Shown: positions 28,206 to 38,454, numbered from the stretch's first letter. The stretch is DNA of 64,000 nt from Prochlorococcus sp. AG-409-J19 (GCA_003215635.1 QCKC01000003.1:16001-80000); one strand, 5' to 3'. Numbers and translations are program-made. Notes: a model not told the origin generated them from the sequence alone.

Positions 28206-30404
28206 ATGTCTGTTGACCATCTTTTGCTTGTAGGTGGCGGACATAGCCATTCGTTGTTGCTTCTACGATGGGCAATGTCTCCGCATCTTCGACCTTCGGG
28301 GATGATTACTCTAATAACTCGCTTTAGCACGACTCTTTACTCAAGTATGGTGCCTGGTTGGATTGCGGGCATTTATTCACGTGACCAAGTTGAAGTCAAC
28401 CTGCGAGATTTGGCTTCCAAATCAGGAGTTGGATTTATCTTGGCAGAGGTAAAAGGTTTAGATCTTGCACAAAATGCTGTTTTGTTTCAAAATCGACCTT
28501 CGATTCATTTCTCTCGAATTAGTTTAGACGTTGGTTCGGATACTATCGATAATTCGGAGATATTCAGAGCAAAGGGAGATATAAAATGTATGGCAATTAA
28601 GCCTCTAGAAAAGTCTTTGGCTTGGATTGAAAGTCAAGATGATAAAGCTTTTCTTTCTGATGATATTCCGTTTACTGTTGTTGGTTCTGGTCTCGCTGCT
28701 ATAGAGATTGCATTTGCGCTAAGAAAACGTTGGCCCGATCGTCTCTTGTATTTGCAGTGTAATGATGATAAACATCTATCTTATGTGAGCCGTGCGCTTT
28801 CTAATGTAAGCATCTCTTTCCTAAAACCTTTTGAGCCAATAAAAGGTCCTGCTCTTTTATGTACTGGTAGCAAGGCGCCAAGATGGCTTTCTGATTGTGG
28901 TATGCCTGTTGATAGTGCGGGTCGAATTCGTACGCAAAGAACATTACAAGTTGTTGGTTACCCTCAAGTTTTTGCTTCTGGAGATTGTGGAGTTGTAGAT
29001 CAAGACCCTAGACCAGCAGCAGGAGTATGGGCAGTCCGTGCAGCCAAATCATTAGCCAGAAATTTAGAGAGGTCTTCTAAAAATAAATCCCTTGTTAACT
29101 GGTATCCGCAGAAAAAAGCTCTTCAACTTCTGAGTGGTTATCTTCCGGGAGGTAGTTCTGTCTCATGGGCAATTAGAGATAATCTAATTTTGGGCCCTCA
29201 CCCTTTGTTATGGAAGTTGAAGGAATGGATTGACTTTCGATTTATTGCGAAGTTTCGGCTCTTGCCAGAGATGAGTCAAATTTCTCCAAGGTCAGAGACT
29301 CAACAGTTTTGTAGAGGATGTGCTGCAAAAGTTTCTGCTAAAACCTTAAGAGACGGATTATTAGAGGTAGATCTTGCTGAATTGGCAGGCAATCCTGACG
29401 ATGCAGTTCTTGTTGATTGTGCGGGATCAGGCGAGAAGTTTTTTCAGAGTGTGGATGGTTTTCCTGCATTGGTTAGCGATCCTTGGTTGAATGGACGTAT
29501 TAGCGCATTACATGCATGCTCAGACTTGTGGGCTTGTGGAATTAGAGTCGATTCTGCTCAAGCACTAATTACTCTGCCAGTAATTGACGATCAATGGCAA
29601 AAGGAATTATTAGTTCAAACCCTTGCAGGTATTAAATCTGCTTTAGAACAACAAGGGGCTTGTTTAATTGGTGGCCATACTTTTGAAAGTAGAAATATTG
29701 ATTTAGAACCAAAGAGCCTTTCTGTTCAAGTCAGCCTTTCTGTAAATGGCAAACTATCTAAAGAAAATGTTCCTTGGGCAAAAGGGGGTATGCAAGTCGG
29801 AGATGCTTTGTTGATTAGCAGACCACTTGGTATAGGTGTGCTTTTTGCAGCAGCTATGACTGGGGATGTCAAACCTGTTGATCTTGATTTTGCACTTTGT
29901 CAGTTAACTGAAAGTCAACATATTCTTTTAGATGAATTGCTCAGCATACAACAATATAAAGATAGTGATTGTCATATTAATGCCTGTACTGATATTACTG
30001 GATTTGGACTAATTGGTCATTTAGAAGAAATGCTTTTATCCTCAAATAACGCGCGGAAAATAAATGGGAAGGATCCATTAGGAATTAAACTTCAAGCAGA
30101 GTTAATTCCTTCGATTCCAGGTTCTATTAATTTATTTGAAAGAGGTTTTTGTAGTACATTGGCTCCGCAGAATAGATTAGCATTGGAATCTCTTTTGCCT
30201 AATGAAAATTCTCCTTCTTTAATTCAGCTAATTTTAGGTGAGATTGATGAGGGTAGTAGACGTCATCAATCCATATTAGAATTGATTGTTGATCCACAGA
30301 CATGTGGCCCTCTATTGATTTCTTGTACGGAGAAATTTGCACAGAAAATATTGACTAATAAGCAATGGAGTAAGATTGGGGAAGTGCACCTTGGCGGGTA
30401 TTAA
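28206..30404 (+). CDS. selD: fusion of NADH-dehydrogenase-like flavoprotein and selenide, water dikinase
   Basis: The 732-residue protein has two parts. Residues 1 to about 350 are an NDH-2-like pyridine nucleotide-disulfide oxidoreductase domain: GGGHSHSLLLLRW, a second nucleotide loop VVGSGLAAIEIAFAL and a flavin-binding FASGDCGVVD. The C-terminal part, from about 365, is SelD, which makes selenophosphate from ATP and selenide: RGCAAKV with Cys372 at the position often occupied by selenocysteine, DDAVLVD, LIGGHT and DITGFGLIGHLEEML. There is no in-frame TGA, so this is a Cys form. The same fusion is known in marine cyanobacteria; the flavoprotein may supply reduced selenium, which is inference. 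Confidence 0.93.
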   Translation: MSVDHLLLVGGGHSHSLLLLRWAMSPHLRPSGMITLITRFSTTLYSSMVPGWIAGIYSRDQVEVNLRDLASKSGVGFILAEVKGLDLAQNAVLFQNRPSIHFSRISLDVGSDTIDNSEIFRAKGDIKCMAIKPLEKSLAWIESQDDKAFLSDDIPFTVVGSGLAAIEIAFALRKRWPDRLLYLQCNDDKHLSYVSRALSNVSISFLKPFEPIKGPALLCTGSKAPRWLSDCGMPVDSAGRIRTQRTLQVVGYPQVFASGDCGVVDQDPRPAAGVWAVRAAKSLARNLERSSKNKSLVNWYPQKKALQLLSGYLPGGSSVSWAIRDNLILGPHPLLWKLKEWIDFRFIAKFRLLPEMSQISPRSETQQFCRGCAAKVSAKTLRDGLLEVDLAELAGNPDDAVLVDCAGSGEKFFQSVDGFPALVSDPWLNGRISALHACSDLWACGIRVDSAQALITLPVIDDQWQKELLVQTLAGIKSALEQQGACLIGGHTFESRNIDLEPKSLSVQVSLSVNGKLSKENVPWAKGGMQVGDALLISRPLGIGVLFAAAMTGDVKPVDLDFALCQLTESQHILLDELLSIQQYKDSDCHINACTDITGFGLIGHLEEMLLSSNNARKINGKDPLGIKLQAELIPSIPGSINLFERGFCSTLAPQNRLALESLLPNENSPSLIQLILGEIDEGSRRHQSILELIVDPQTCGPLLISCTEKFAQKILTNKQWSKIGEVHLGGY

Positions 30405-30428
30405 AAAAGATATTCTTTAGTCTAGTAT

Positions 30429-31706
30429 TTATGTTTTTGACAGTATGTCGATTTGTTTGTATCTTAGCTGACGGAGATGGGATCCAAGTTTAGGCCCTTT
30501 TTCCCATCCTTTATTTATTAGTTCCTTTGCGCTAATCGGTGATTTGACATGTCTCCAACTATCCCACCATTTCATTAGTATTTCTGATATAGGATTGCAG
30601 TTGCAGATTGAAATAGCAATCGATTCAGTATGGACTACTTGAGTTTCAATTATATGGCACCATCTGGAAGCATTGAAATTTTCTGATTCTTTTTTGGAAG
30701 TTATTGATAATAGTGTATTAGTTAGTTTATTGCTTTCTATTAGAAATCTTTGTTGTTGTTGGGGTATTTCTAATCTCTTGGCAAGATTGGTAAATTCTTT
30801 TGCGGTTGAGACTAGTACTGTGAGTTTTGGAATGGACAGAGCACTTGCTTTTTTAAGCTTCTCTATTAATTCGCTGTCATCTTGAAGATCTTTGTCCAAT
30901 AAGGCGAGTCCTCCCCATTCTTGTAACTTGCGAATTGCAATTTCCCATGGCTCCTTTTCTAGAAGAAGTTCAAGTTCCATTCGCATTCTTATTGCGAGTG
31001 CAGGTGGAGCCTGATCTGGTAATTCTCCTAACTTCCAATTCCATGGCCAATTTTTTAATGTCTGTTGAATTTGCAAAAGAGAATCTTCAGAAAGATGAAA
31101 ATCAAGCCTTGCTGCATATCTAGCTGCTCTAATTACTCTTGATGGATCGTCTGCTACTGATTTGGAATGTAAGAATAATATTTCTCTATTCTTTAATGCA
31201 TTCTTACCATTAAAGGGATCAATGATTTCTCCATTATAAAGTTCTAATGCAATTGCGTTGATGCTAAAGTCTCTTCTATATAGGTCTTCGATCAGGGAAG
31301 TATTTGTAACGCGAGGGTTCTCTCCTGGCTCAGGATAGATTTCTTTTCTTGAACTTGTAAGATCAATGAAAATCTTGTCAAAAGTAAATTTTACAGTGTC
31401 GTAAGATTCATGGAAAATATATTTAGTTTTATGTCCTAAAGGTATAAACTTTTTTAAGCATCTAGCAAGCTCCGATGCCGAGCCTTCCACTACTATATCA
31501 ATATCGACTATATCTATATTTGTATTTATATTATTCCCTTTAAGAAGGCAATCACGAACAAATCCTCCTACTAATGCAATGCGCTCTATCCCAATGTCTT
31601 GGGCAGCAGTTGTTAATATCTTTATAATCTTAATTGCATCAGGAGGTAATTTAAATTTGTGGAAATTATTCCACATGTCTTGATGGTATGAGAGGTTGAT
31701 ATCCAT
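30429..31706 (-). CDS. tRNA nucleotidyltransferase / poly(A) polymerase family protein
   Basis: This 425-residue class II nucleotidyltransferase probably adds or repairs the CCA end of tRNAs. It has ALVGGFVRDCLL, the metal-binding Asp pair in DIDIVVEG, the DLTSSRKE strand, the RRDFSINAIALELYNGEIIDPFNG signature region (quoted in part; about bases 31225-31290) and the DDPSRVIRAARYAARLDF segment. Cyanobacteria may split CCA addition between enzymes, so a C-only, A-only or poly(A) role is open and no symbol is given. It lies 28 bp downstream of the helicase gene. Confidence 0.88.
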   Translation of the reverse strand: MDINLSYHQDMWNNFHKFKLPPDAIKIIKILTTAAQDIGIERIALVGGFVRDCLLKGNNINTNIDIVDIDIVVEGSASELARCLKKFIPLGHKTKYIFHESYDTVKFTFDKIFIDLTSSRKEIYPEPGENPRVTNTSLIEDLYRRDFSINAIALELYNGEIIDPFNGKNALKNREILFLHSKSVADDPSRVIRAARYAARLDFHLSEDSLLQIQQTLKNWPWNWKLGELPDQAPPALAIRMRMELELLLEKEPWEIAIRKLQEWGGLALLDKDLQDDSELIEKLKKASALSIPKLTVLVSTAKEFTNLAKRLEIPQQQQRFLIESNKLTNTLLSITSKKESENFNASRWCHIIETQVVHTESIAISICNCNPISEILMKWWDSWRHVKSPISAKELINKGWEKGPKLGSHLRQLRYKQIDILSKT

Positions 31707-31734
31707 ATAATTTTACTTTCTTTTCATTGTATTA

Positions 31735-34161
31735 TTAATTGGCAATAGGTCTTATTGGAGCGAGCCTGGGATCAAGTATCTTTGGCCCTAGTCCTTCAAA
31801 TTTAACGGCTATAGATATTTTCGCTCCACTACCAAAAATATGAGTTATTTTGCCATCCCCCAGAGTTTCATGTCTCACTAGATCACCTACTGCCCATTCT
31901 TTTCCTGGACTAGGACCTGAATGTAGACGTCTAACCGCATTCTTGGCTAATCCAGGAATAGTTCCTTCTTGTATTTCTCTATTATCTTTGCGATCAACCC
32001 TTATTAGTTGTTCAGAACGTTGATTGCGTCTTATTGCAGGACCACCTGTTTGTGGAAGATCTCCTTGAATGAGGTCTTCAGGAAGTTCAGAAAGGAACAA
32101 AGATGAGACAGCTGGTTCTCTTATACCTCCCCAAAGTCGTCGTTCAGTAGCATGGAATAGGAATAGTCTTTCCTTGGCCCTCGTTATACCGACATAGCAG
32201 AGTCTTCTTTCTTCTTCTAATGAGGAGGGATTATCAAGTGAACGATAACTTGGAAACAATCCCTGTTCCATTCCAACTAAGCAAACCACAGGGAATTCCA
32301 ATCCTTTGCTGCTGTGCAAAGTCATTAGGGTTATTCTGTCTGAAGAGGTATCTTTGTTATCAGAATCACTAGATAGAGCTGCAGAAGATAGAAAGCTTTC
32401 TAGATTACTTTCATCATTTTCTTCTTCAAATTGAAGTGCAGCATTTATCAATTCCTGAAGATTTCTCCTTCGCTCTTCTGCCTCGTCGGTTGCTTGATCA
32501 AGAAGTTCTTGCAAGTATCCACTCTTTTCGATCACTTCTTGTATTAAAAGAGCTGGTCGGGATTCTTCTAGTTTCTTTTTTAAATTGTTGATTAGTTCGC
32601 AAAATTTAAGTAAGCCCTTGGCAGAGCGACCTCCAAGAGAAAGTACAGCCTCTGCGTCATTAATAACATCCCACAAGGGAATTCCAAGTTGATTGGCTGC
32701 ATCAGTCAAACGTTGCACTGTTGTTTTCCCTACTCCTCTCTTGGGTACATTTAATACTCTTAGGAGACTGACAGTGTCAGCTGGATTGACTAATAAACGT
32801 AAATAGGCCAAAACATCTTTAATTTCTCTTCGATCGTAAAATCTCAGCCCTCCAAAAACCACATATGGTATTCGCCATCTGACTAAAGATTCTTCAATAG
32901 ATCTGGATTGAGCATTTGTTCTATACAGGATTGCCATTTGGCCCCAATTCAATTCAGGGTTCGCGGCATGAAGGGTGCGAAGTCGATGAACGACTGCTTC
33001 TGCTTCAGCAATTTCGTCGTCGCATTTTGTTAATTTGATTGGTTCCCCTTCACCTCTTGTTGCTCTTAATACTTTGTCAATTCGTTCAGTATTATTTGCT
33101 ATCAATGAGTTTGCTGCTTCTAGTATGGTTGAAGTTGAACGATAATTATCTTCAAGTTTCACCATTGTTTTGGTTTTTTCGTCAGTAGCATTGTCGCCAA
33201 AATCATCTTGGAATCCCATTAAGATTGTGAAATCAGCCGCCCTGAAGCTATAGATACTTTGATCAGCATCCCCAACAACAAAAACTGATCTATTCTCCCA
33301 ATTTGTAAAAGATGAAGGATTTTTACCATTAGTTACTAGTAATTTTATTAGGTCATACTGAGTTCTATTAGTATCCTGATATTCATCTACTAGCACATGA
33401 CAAAAACGACGATGCCAATAATCTCGTATTTGTTCATTTTGTTGAAGTAATTGTACAGGGAGCAGGAGTAAATCATCAAAATCAAGAGCATTATTCGCTG
33501 CCAAAGCCTTTCGATACCTTGAATATGTTTCGATAATTATCTTTCCTCGATGTCCGTCTTTTTCTGCTTTTAGTTGCTCAGGTAAGAAGCCTTTATTTTT
33601 AGCATTGCTAATTGCCCATCTAATTTTTTTTGGTTCGAATCTCTTTGGATCTAATTCAAGATCCTGAGTTACAATTTCTTTAACTAAGCTCTGGGCATCA
33701 TTCTCGTCATAAATCGAGAATTGCTTGGTCCAAGTTAATCCTTCATCATCCCGAAATTTATCAATGTCAAAACGCAGTAAGCGTGCGAATAAGGCATGAA
33801 AGGTTCCAATCCAAAGCTCTTTTGTTATCTCTTGATATATTTGACTCCGCAATTGCCGCTGTTCTATCGGAGTTAGTGTTGAAAATGGCTGACCAAATTG
33901 ATTTTGAGATAAGCTTTGAGAAAGTAATATCTCTAGTCGATCTTTCATCTCTCTAGCAGCTTTATTAGTAAAAGTCACAGCTAAGATTTGATGAGGATCT
34001 ACTCCATACTCTGAAATTAAATGTGCTATCCGATGGGTTAATGCTTTTGTTTTCCCGCTGCCTGCGCCAGCTACAACCAGTAAGGGACCATTGTGATGGT
34101 TTACTGCTTGGCGTTGGGGGCCATTGAGTCCATTGAGGAAAATACTGTTTGAATTATGCAT
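31735..34161 (-). CDS. UvrD/PcrA-type superfamily 1 DNA helicase
   Basis: This protein of about 808 residues is a 3'-5' DNA helicase for excision repair and replication restart. Motifs in order: Walker A VVAGAGSGKTKALTHRI near residue 30, TFTNKAAREMK, GTFHALFARLLR, the Walker B DEYQDTNRTQY, VVGDADQSIYSFRAAD, NYRSTSTIL, LMTLHSSKGLEFPVV and YVGITRAKERL. The frame is open for 7 more codons to ATG 34182, which would overlap the upstream ligase gene; the chosen ATG at 34161 leaves a 4-bp gap. It shares a direction and tight spacing with the surface-glycan genes upstream. Confidence 0.95.
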   Translation of the reverse strand: MHNSNSIFLNGLNGPQRQAVNHHNGPLLVVAGAGSGKTKALTHRIAHLISEYGVDPHQILAVTFTNKAAREMKDRLEILLSQSLSQNQFGQPFSTLTPIEQRQLRSQIYQEITKELWIGTFHALFARLLRFDIDKFRDDEGLTWTKQFSIYDENDAQSLVKEIVTQDLELDPKRFEPKKIRWAISNAKNKGFLPEQLKAEKDGHRGKIIIETYSRYRKALAANNALDFDDLLLLPVQLLQQNEQIRDYWHRRFCHVLVDEYQDTNRTQYDLIKLLVTNGKNPSSFTNWENRSVFVVGDADQSIYSFRAADFTILMGFQDDFGDNATDEKTKTMVKLEDNYRSTSTILEAANSLIANNTERIDKVLRATRGEGEPIKLTKCDDEIAEAEAVVHRLRTLHAANPELNWGQMAILYRTNAQSRSIEESLVRWRIPYVVFGGLRFYDRREIKDVLAYLRLLVNPADTVSLLRVLNVPKRGVGKTTVQRLTDAANQLGIPLWDVINDAEAVLSLGGRSAKGLLKFCELINNLKKKLEESRPALLIQEVIEKSGYLQELLDQATDEAEERRRNLQELINAALQFEEENDESNLESFLSSAALSSDSDNKDTSSDRITLMTLHSSKGLEFPVVCLVGMEQGLFPSYRSLDNPSSLEEERRLCYVGITRAKERLFLFHATERRLWGGIREPAVSSLFLSELPEDLIQGDLPQTGGPAIRRNQRSEQLIRVDRKDNREIQEGTIPGLAKNAVRRLHSGPSPGKEWAVGDLVRHETLGDGKITHIFGSGAKISIAVKFEGLGPKILDPRLAPIRPIAN

Positions 34162-34165
34162 TCCG

Positions 34166-35413
34166 TTAAATATTACGTTCAATCAGTGACTGATGTCGAC
34201 CACAAATTATTGCAGAAGAACACCAGAATATTGGCACATTCCCAAGATGACCTGATACCATTACATAGATAAATGATTGTATCCATAAACAAACCATCCA
34301 TGCATCATTTGGATATAATTTAATTAGGTCAATCGATTTCTGAGTTGTTAATATCATTAACATAATCAATAGTCCAGCCATTAGAATGCCTCCTAGAAGC
34401 ATTGATTCAATTATGAAATTATGCGGGTAGAAGTGATCAAGTTCAGAAAACAAATTTCCTAACAATTCATGCATGCGGAATCCTTGACCCATGATTGGTT
34501 TTTCTAACCAGTAATCCAAACCTGAACGGATAAATGTTATTCTATTTAATTCACTTGCACCATGACCAAAAGTTCGCAACTTTTCAATAAGGCCACTTTC
34601 CCCGAAGGTCAAATAAGATGCTATGGCTATAGAAATAGTGGTGGCTATGTATATCAATCTTGATCTTATAGAGCTTGTTTTATGTTGAGTAAAAGCTATA
34701 AAAAACAATCCAATTATTATGCTTATAAATGCACTACGTGTTGAACTTGCTAATGTAATAATGATACCCAAGGCAACTCCTACATATGTTAATGAGTAAT
34801 TTAATGTTCTAATATCTCCTTTCCTTTGGCTAACAAGATGAGAAAAACTTATTATAAATAAACTTGCTCCTGCATGCCCAGCGGGAATAGGGTTTAGATC
34901 AGGCAATAAGAATCTGGAATATAGAGGATTGAAATGTATTAAGAATATTGTTAGAGAGAAACCTAGAGCCAATACCCCAAAAATGATTAAAGGCAATGCT
35001 TTTAAATATGACTTATTATAGCTTTGTGAAATTGCTGAATTGATAGCTAGAGATGGTAGGAAAGAGACTCCTATAGACCAAGCTATTATCTCCCATGTTG
35101 GTATAGCAGTAGAAACATTAAAGATAAAGATATCTATAAATAATCTGGCTAAATAAGTTAGCCAGAAAATGCTACAGATAATTGTCCATGAGTTTATTTT
35201 AGGTCTAGCTCTATATATTAATAAAAACAATGACCCCAAGAGTATAATGCCTCTGAATGGCAAGATTAAATGTCGGTTGGGGATGTTACCTTCAAAAGCT
35301 AAGAAAGATAGTGGTAGTTGTGCAAACAGTATAGAGGCAATTATAAAGTTTATAATTGCCTCACTATTTAGATCTTGTAAGATGTTTTTAAGCATATGTG
35401 TTTGAATTTTCAT
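34166..35413 (-). CDS. O-antigen ligase/polymerase-like membrane protein
   Basis: This 415-residue protein is almost entirely hydrophobic, with about ten to twelve predicted membrane segments. The segment with SSTRSAFISIIIGLFFIAF near residue 225, followed by a larger extramembrane loop carrying GLDYWLEKPIMGQGF and HNFIIESMLLGG (about residues 295-345), matches the Wzy/WaaL pattern. Such enzymes join or polymerise lipid-linked glycans on the periplasmic side. It starts 4 bp after the stop of the glycosyltransferase gene. Ligase and polymerase cannot be separated by sequence reading. Confidence 0.8.
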   Translation of the reverse strand: MKIQTHMLKNILQDLNSEAIINFIIASILFAQLPLSFLAFEGNIPNRHLILPFRGIILLGSLFLLIYRARPKINSWTIICSIFWLTYLARLFIDIFIFNVSTAIPTWEIIAWSIGVSFLPSLAINSAISQSYNKSYLKALPLIIFGVLALGFSLTIFLIHFNPLYSRFLLPDLNPIPAGHAGASLFIISFSHLVSQRKGDIRTLNYSLTYVGVALGIIITLASSTRSAFISIIIGLFFIAFTQHKTSSIRSRLIYIATTISIAIASYLTFGESGLIEKLRTFGHGASELNRITFIRSGLDYWLEKPIMGQGFRMHELLGNLFSELDHFYPHNFIIESMLLGGILMAGLLIMLMILTTQKSIDLIKLYPNDAWMVCLWIQSFIYVMVSGHLGNVPIFWCSSAIICGRHQSLIERNI

Positions 35414-35417
35414 TGGC

Positions 35418-36578
35418 TTAGTTGTTTAATAGGCCTAACATCCTTTCTGTTCTGGCCTTATAGCTATTAGAGCGCGCCAAGTTTTGACGTATTCTTCTTT
35501 CTTTGGGATCCTTGCAAGAAGATATATTTTGAACAATAGCATTTGAGAAGCTTTCTGGAGTTTTACATAATTTTATGAATGATTTATAAGGTATTAATGA
35601 TGGAATTTCAATTGCTGTTACCGGTAATCCTGAAGCAAGATATTCAAAGAACTTCATAGGGAACATAGCCTCAGTATATTTATTTTTTCTAGATGGCAAT
35701 ATCCCGATATCGAAAAAGGACATTAGCCCTGGAATTTCCTCGTAGGGTTTGGGACCAAGAAAAAATATATTTTTACGTTTTAGGAGCTCGGAAGCATCAG
35801 TACGCGGATCACCTTCCCCAATTGACCCAATTAAAACAAATGAGTAATTTGGATTTTGATCAGCAGCATATAAAAGCAGTTCGAAATCTATTTTGTAATT
35901 ACTAATTGCCCCAACAAATCCAACAATTGGTTTAGGTATTTTATCGAAAATAATTTTTGCTGAATCAATAGATCTTCTAGATGGATTGGCAAAATGCTCG
36001 TATTCGACAACATTAGGCATTGTATGAATGCTTTTACAAAATGGCTGAAGCCTTTCTTTCAGAGTCTTTGTTGTTACAACAATATGGTTTACTTCTTGGG
36101 CTGTTTTGATTTCTGTTTTCTTAAGATCTAAAGTGGGCATATTTGGTTGTGCTCCAATATCGTCGACACAATGATAGATTGAATCTTTGAAACTGCTCGG
36201 ATTAAAATATAAGCTAGTTGCAGGACTATAGGTCCAGAGGATATCGCACTTAAATCCCAGTTTCATATAGGCATATATGAGAGTACCGGAAAGTAGCATC
36301 CTATTAATCCAAAATATAATTCCTTTTTGGAATCCTGGAATGATTAAAGGAGATATTATCCAAAGACTTGGTCTAACAAGACGTGGCGATAAGAAGACCC
36401 GCTTTAGCCTTCTTATTATTCTATTCCCGTCTCTTTTGTCGACACTGATTTTTCTTAAGCCCAGTGAGTCTAAGTAAATTACACGATGTCCAGAATTTGC
36501 AAGTTCAACAGCTACATGCTGCTTATTGGTCCAAAATGGATGTTCCCAATCGGCTGTAGATAAAAGGAGTATGTCCAC
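35418..36578 (-). CDS. glycosyltransferase family 1/4 (GT-B fold)
   Basis: This 386-residue protein has the N-terminal DILLLSTADWEHPFWTNKQ and, in the second half, the nucleotide-sugar domain: KPIVGFVGAISNYKIDFELLL (about residue 217), FFLGPKPYEEIPGLMSFFDIGILPSR and the EX7E-like MFPMKFFEYLASGLPVTA near 305. This order is that of GT4-type transferases acting on surface glycans; donor and acceptor are unknown. It is placed between the exporter and ligase genes with 4-bp and 43-bp gaps, consistent with one transcript. Confidence 0.88.
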   Translation of the reverse strand: MDILLLSTADWEHPFWTNKQHVAVELANSGHRVIYLDSLGLRKISVDKRDGNRIIRRLKRVFLSPRLVRPSLWIISPLIIPGFQKGIIFWINRMLLSGTLIYAYMKLGFKCDILWTYSPATSLYFNPSSFKDSIYHCVDDIGAQPNMPTLDLKKTEIKTAQEVNHIVVTTKTLKERLQPFCKSIHTMPNVVEYEHFANPSRRSIDSAKIIFDKIPKPIVGFVGAISNYKIDFELLLYAADQNPNYSFVLIGSIGEGDPRTDASELLKRKNIFFLGPKPYEEIPGLMSFFDIGILPSRKNKYTEAMFPMKFFEYLASGLPVTAIEIPSLIPYKSFIKLCKTPESFSNAIVQNISSCKDPKERRIRQNLARSNSYKARTERMLGLLNN

Positions 36579-36621
36579 TTTTAGTTATGATGATTATGTG
36601 TAGTGATTAACATGTCTTTTC

Positions 36622-38454
36622 TTAAATAGTTCCTTTTTTGTAACCTTTCACGCTAATTCCTAGAGGGTTATTTGGATCGCAAAGGTCATTATATGTGCCA
36701 GAGGCAGTTACTAAACCAGCATTTATTTCGTAGATATGGTCACACTTTGAAAGGGTGTTTAATCTATGAGCGATAACAACAGTGGTACATCTTCTTCCAA
36801 TTATCTCTAGTGAACTAATGACGTCACTCTCTGTCTTTTCGTCTAGTGAACTTGTTGCCTCGTCCAGGACTAGGAATTTTGTTTTTCGATAGAAGGCTCT
36901 TGCTAAGGCAAGTCTTTGTCGTTGGCCACCAGAGAAATTAAAGCCATTTTCACCAACACATGTGTACAAGCCATGTGGCATATCTGTGATTAGTTCATAT
37001 AATTGCGCTGCATTTATCGCATCCCATACTTCATCATAATTTATTTCTTCTTCGTCAGTACCAAACGCAATATTTTCTAAGATACTTGTGTCCAGTAGGT
37101 TGATATTCTGTGGTACTTCTGCACAGCACCTTTGCCATGCAGAAACGTCTGATGGATCTAAAGGAATGCCGTCTAGCATGATCTGTCCAGACGTAGGTTC
37201 TAAATGTGCAAGAAGGATATTAGAAAGTGTTGTTTTGCCGCTACCAGTTGGACCCAGAAGTGCAATTCGTGAACCAACAGGGACGTTTATAGATATTGAT
37301 TTAAGTGCATCATTATCTGAGTCAGGGTATCTATAAGCTACATTTTGCAGAGATATCTCTCTGCGTGGAAATACTCCTTTAGGTGATAAGCTAGTAGGAG
37401 AAACAAAAGCTCTCTTGGGATATGGAAGTTCTAGATAACTAAGAGCAGAATCTACTTCTGGCAAAGCACCTCTTAATCTGGTAATAGCCTTAAATAGATC
37501 TTGTAAGGGTGGAGTTATCTTTACAGATGCAACTACAAATGTAGTTACAAATGGTATAAGCGTTACAGCAAGATCTTGACTCCCAGATCTGCTAATTGTA
37601 GGAATTAACGCGGCAGAGAATATTAGTGTTATAGCTAGAGGCTCAATTACGAATCTAGGCACGTCTGGTAATAATTTTGAAATCCATTCAAATGATTTTG
37701 CAGATTCTCCAGCTTTTACGAATCTCGATTCAAAATATCGACCTGTATGAGTTAGATGAATATCTTTGATTGAATAAAATATTTGATTTAATAATGAATT
37801 GGCAAGAATATCTAATCTAACTCGCTGCTTTGAAGCATGCCTTAGATATGGAACTACAAGAGAAGAAATACTTAAGAATGCTAGGCCTAGTAGTGTTAGT
37901 AATAATAATGCTTTTGCCCCAAGCGTTACACCTAGCGCAATTGCAAGAAATAATAGGACTATTGAACTAGAAGCGATTGTTAGTATAGGTGCAATTATCA
38001 AGTCGGAAACCCTTTGCATATTTGCCATTATTTGTGCTGAAATTGCAGAACTTTTTGCTGTTAGGTAATATTTATATGGCTGTCCAATTATTCTTCCTAA
38101 TATTCTGTCGGAAATGTCTCTCCATACTTGTGCCGTTAATCTTTCTTGAAATACTTTTAGTAGTAATTTAGTTGTTGAACCTAACCAGCTGAGGATCACA
38201 AAAATAAGAACGAGCCATAGCGCTTGATCTTCTATAGAACCTCCAAATACTTGGATCCCAGGGATGGAGTCATTCAGTTTTTGTCCTACTAGGCTTCCGG
38301 CTAGGCGTGCAGCTACTGCAACAATCGCTAGATCAAAAACCCCGGTCAATGCTGACAAGGGCAAAACCGCCAAAAGAGACCTGACTCGTCTCCGTGGAAT
38401 TACCCGAAACAACCGTCCAAGTAGCTCTACCGTCTGGCCCTTCAGAAGAGGCAC
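36622..38454 (-). CDS. ABC transporter, fused permease and ATPase (MsbA/PglK-like)
   Basis: This 610-residue half-transporter has an N-terminal domain of about six helices and a C-terminal ATPase: Walker A LLGPTGSGKTT near residue 400, Q-loop CCAEVPQNINLLDTSI, signature NFSGGQRQRLALARAF near 505, Walker B FLVLDEATSSLDE and the switch His in VVIAHRLNTL. It works as a dimer; the neighbours (glycosyltransferase, ligase) suggest it flips a lipid-linked glycan across the membrane. This role is inferred from context. It is the most upstream gene of the tight minus-strand run ending at the CCA enzyme. Confidence 0.9.
   Translation of the reverse strand: MPLLKGQTVELLGRLFRVIPRRRVRSLLAVLPLSALTGVFDLAIVAVAARLAGSLVGQKLNDSIPGIQVFGGSIEDQALWLVLIFVILSWLGSTTKLLLKVFQERLTAQVWRDISDRILGRIIGQPYKYYLTAKSSAISAQIMANMQRVSDLIIAPILTIASSSIVLLFLAIALGVTLGAKALLLLTLLGLAFLSISSLVVPYLRHASKQRVRLDILANSLLNQIFYSIKDIHLTHTGRYFESRFVKAGESAKSFEWISKLLPDVPRFVIEPLAITLIFSAALIPTISRSGSQDLAVTLIPFVTTFVVASVKITPPLQDLFKAITRLRGALPEVDSALSYLELPYPKRAFVSPTSLSPKGVFPRREISLQNVAYRYPDSDNDALKSISINVPVGSRIALLGPTGSGKTTLSNILLAHLEPTSGQIMLDGIPLDPSDVSAWQRCCAEVPQNINLLDTSILENIAFGTDEEEINYDEVWDAINAAQLYELITDMPHGLYTCVGENGFNFSGGQRQRLALARAFYRKTKFLVLDEATSSLDEKTESDVISSLEIIGRRCTTVVIAHRLNTLSKCDHIYEINAGLVTASGTYNDLCDPNNPLGISVKGYKKGTI

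Noticed and set aside
28206..30404. Possible selenocysteine (TGA) codon in selD
   Set aside because: The catalytic position is a TGT Cys codon and the frame has no internal TGA.
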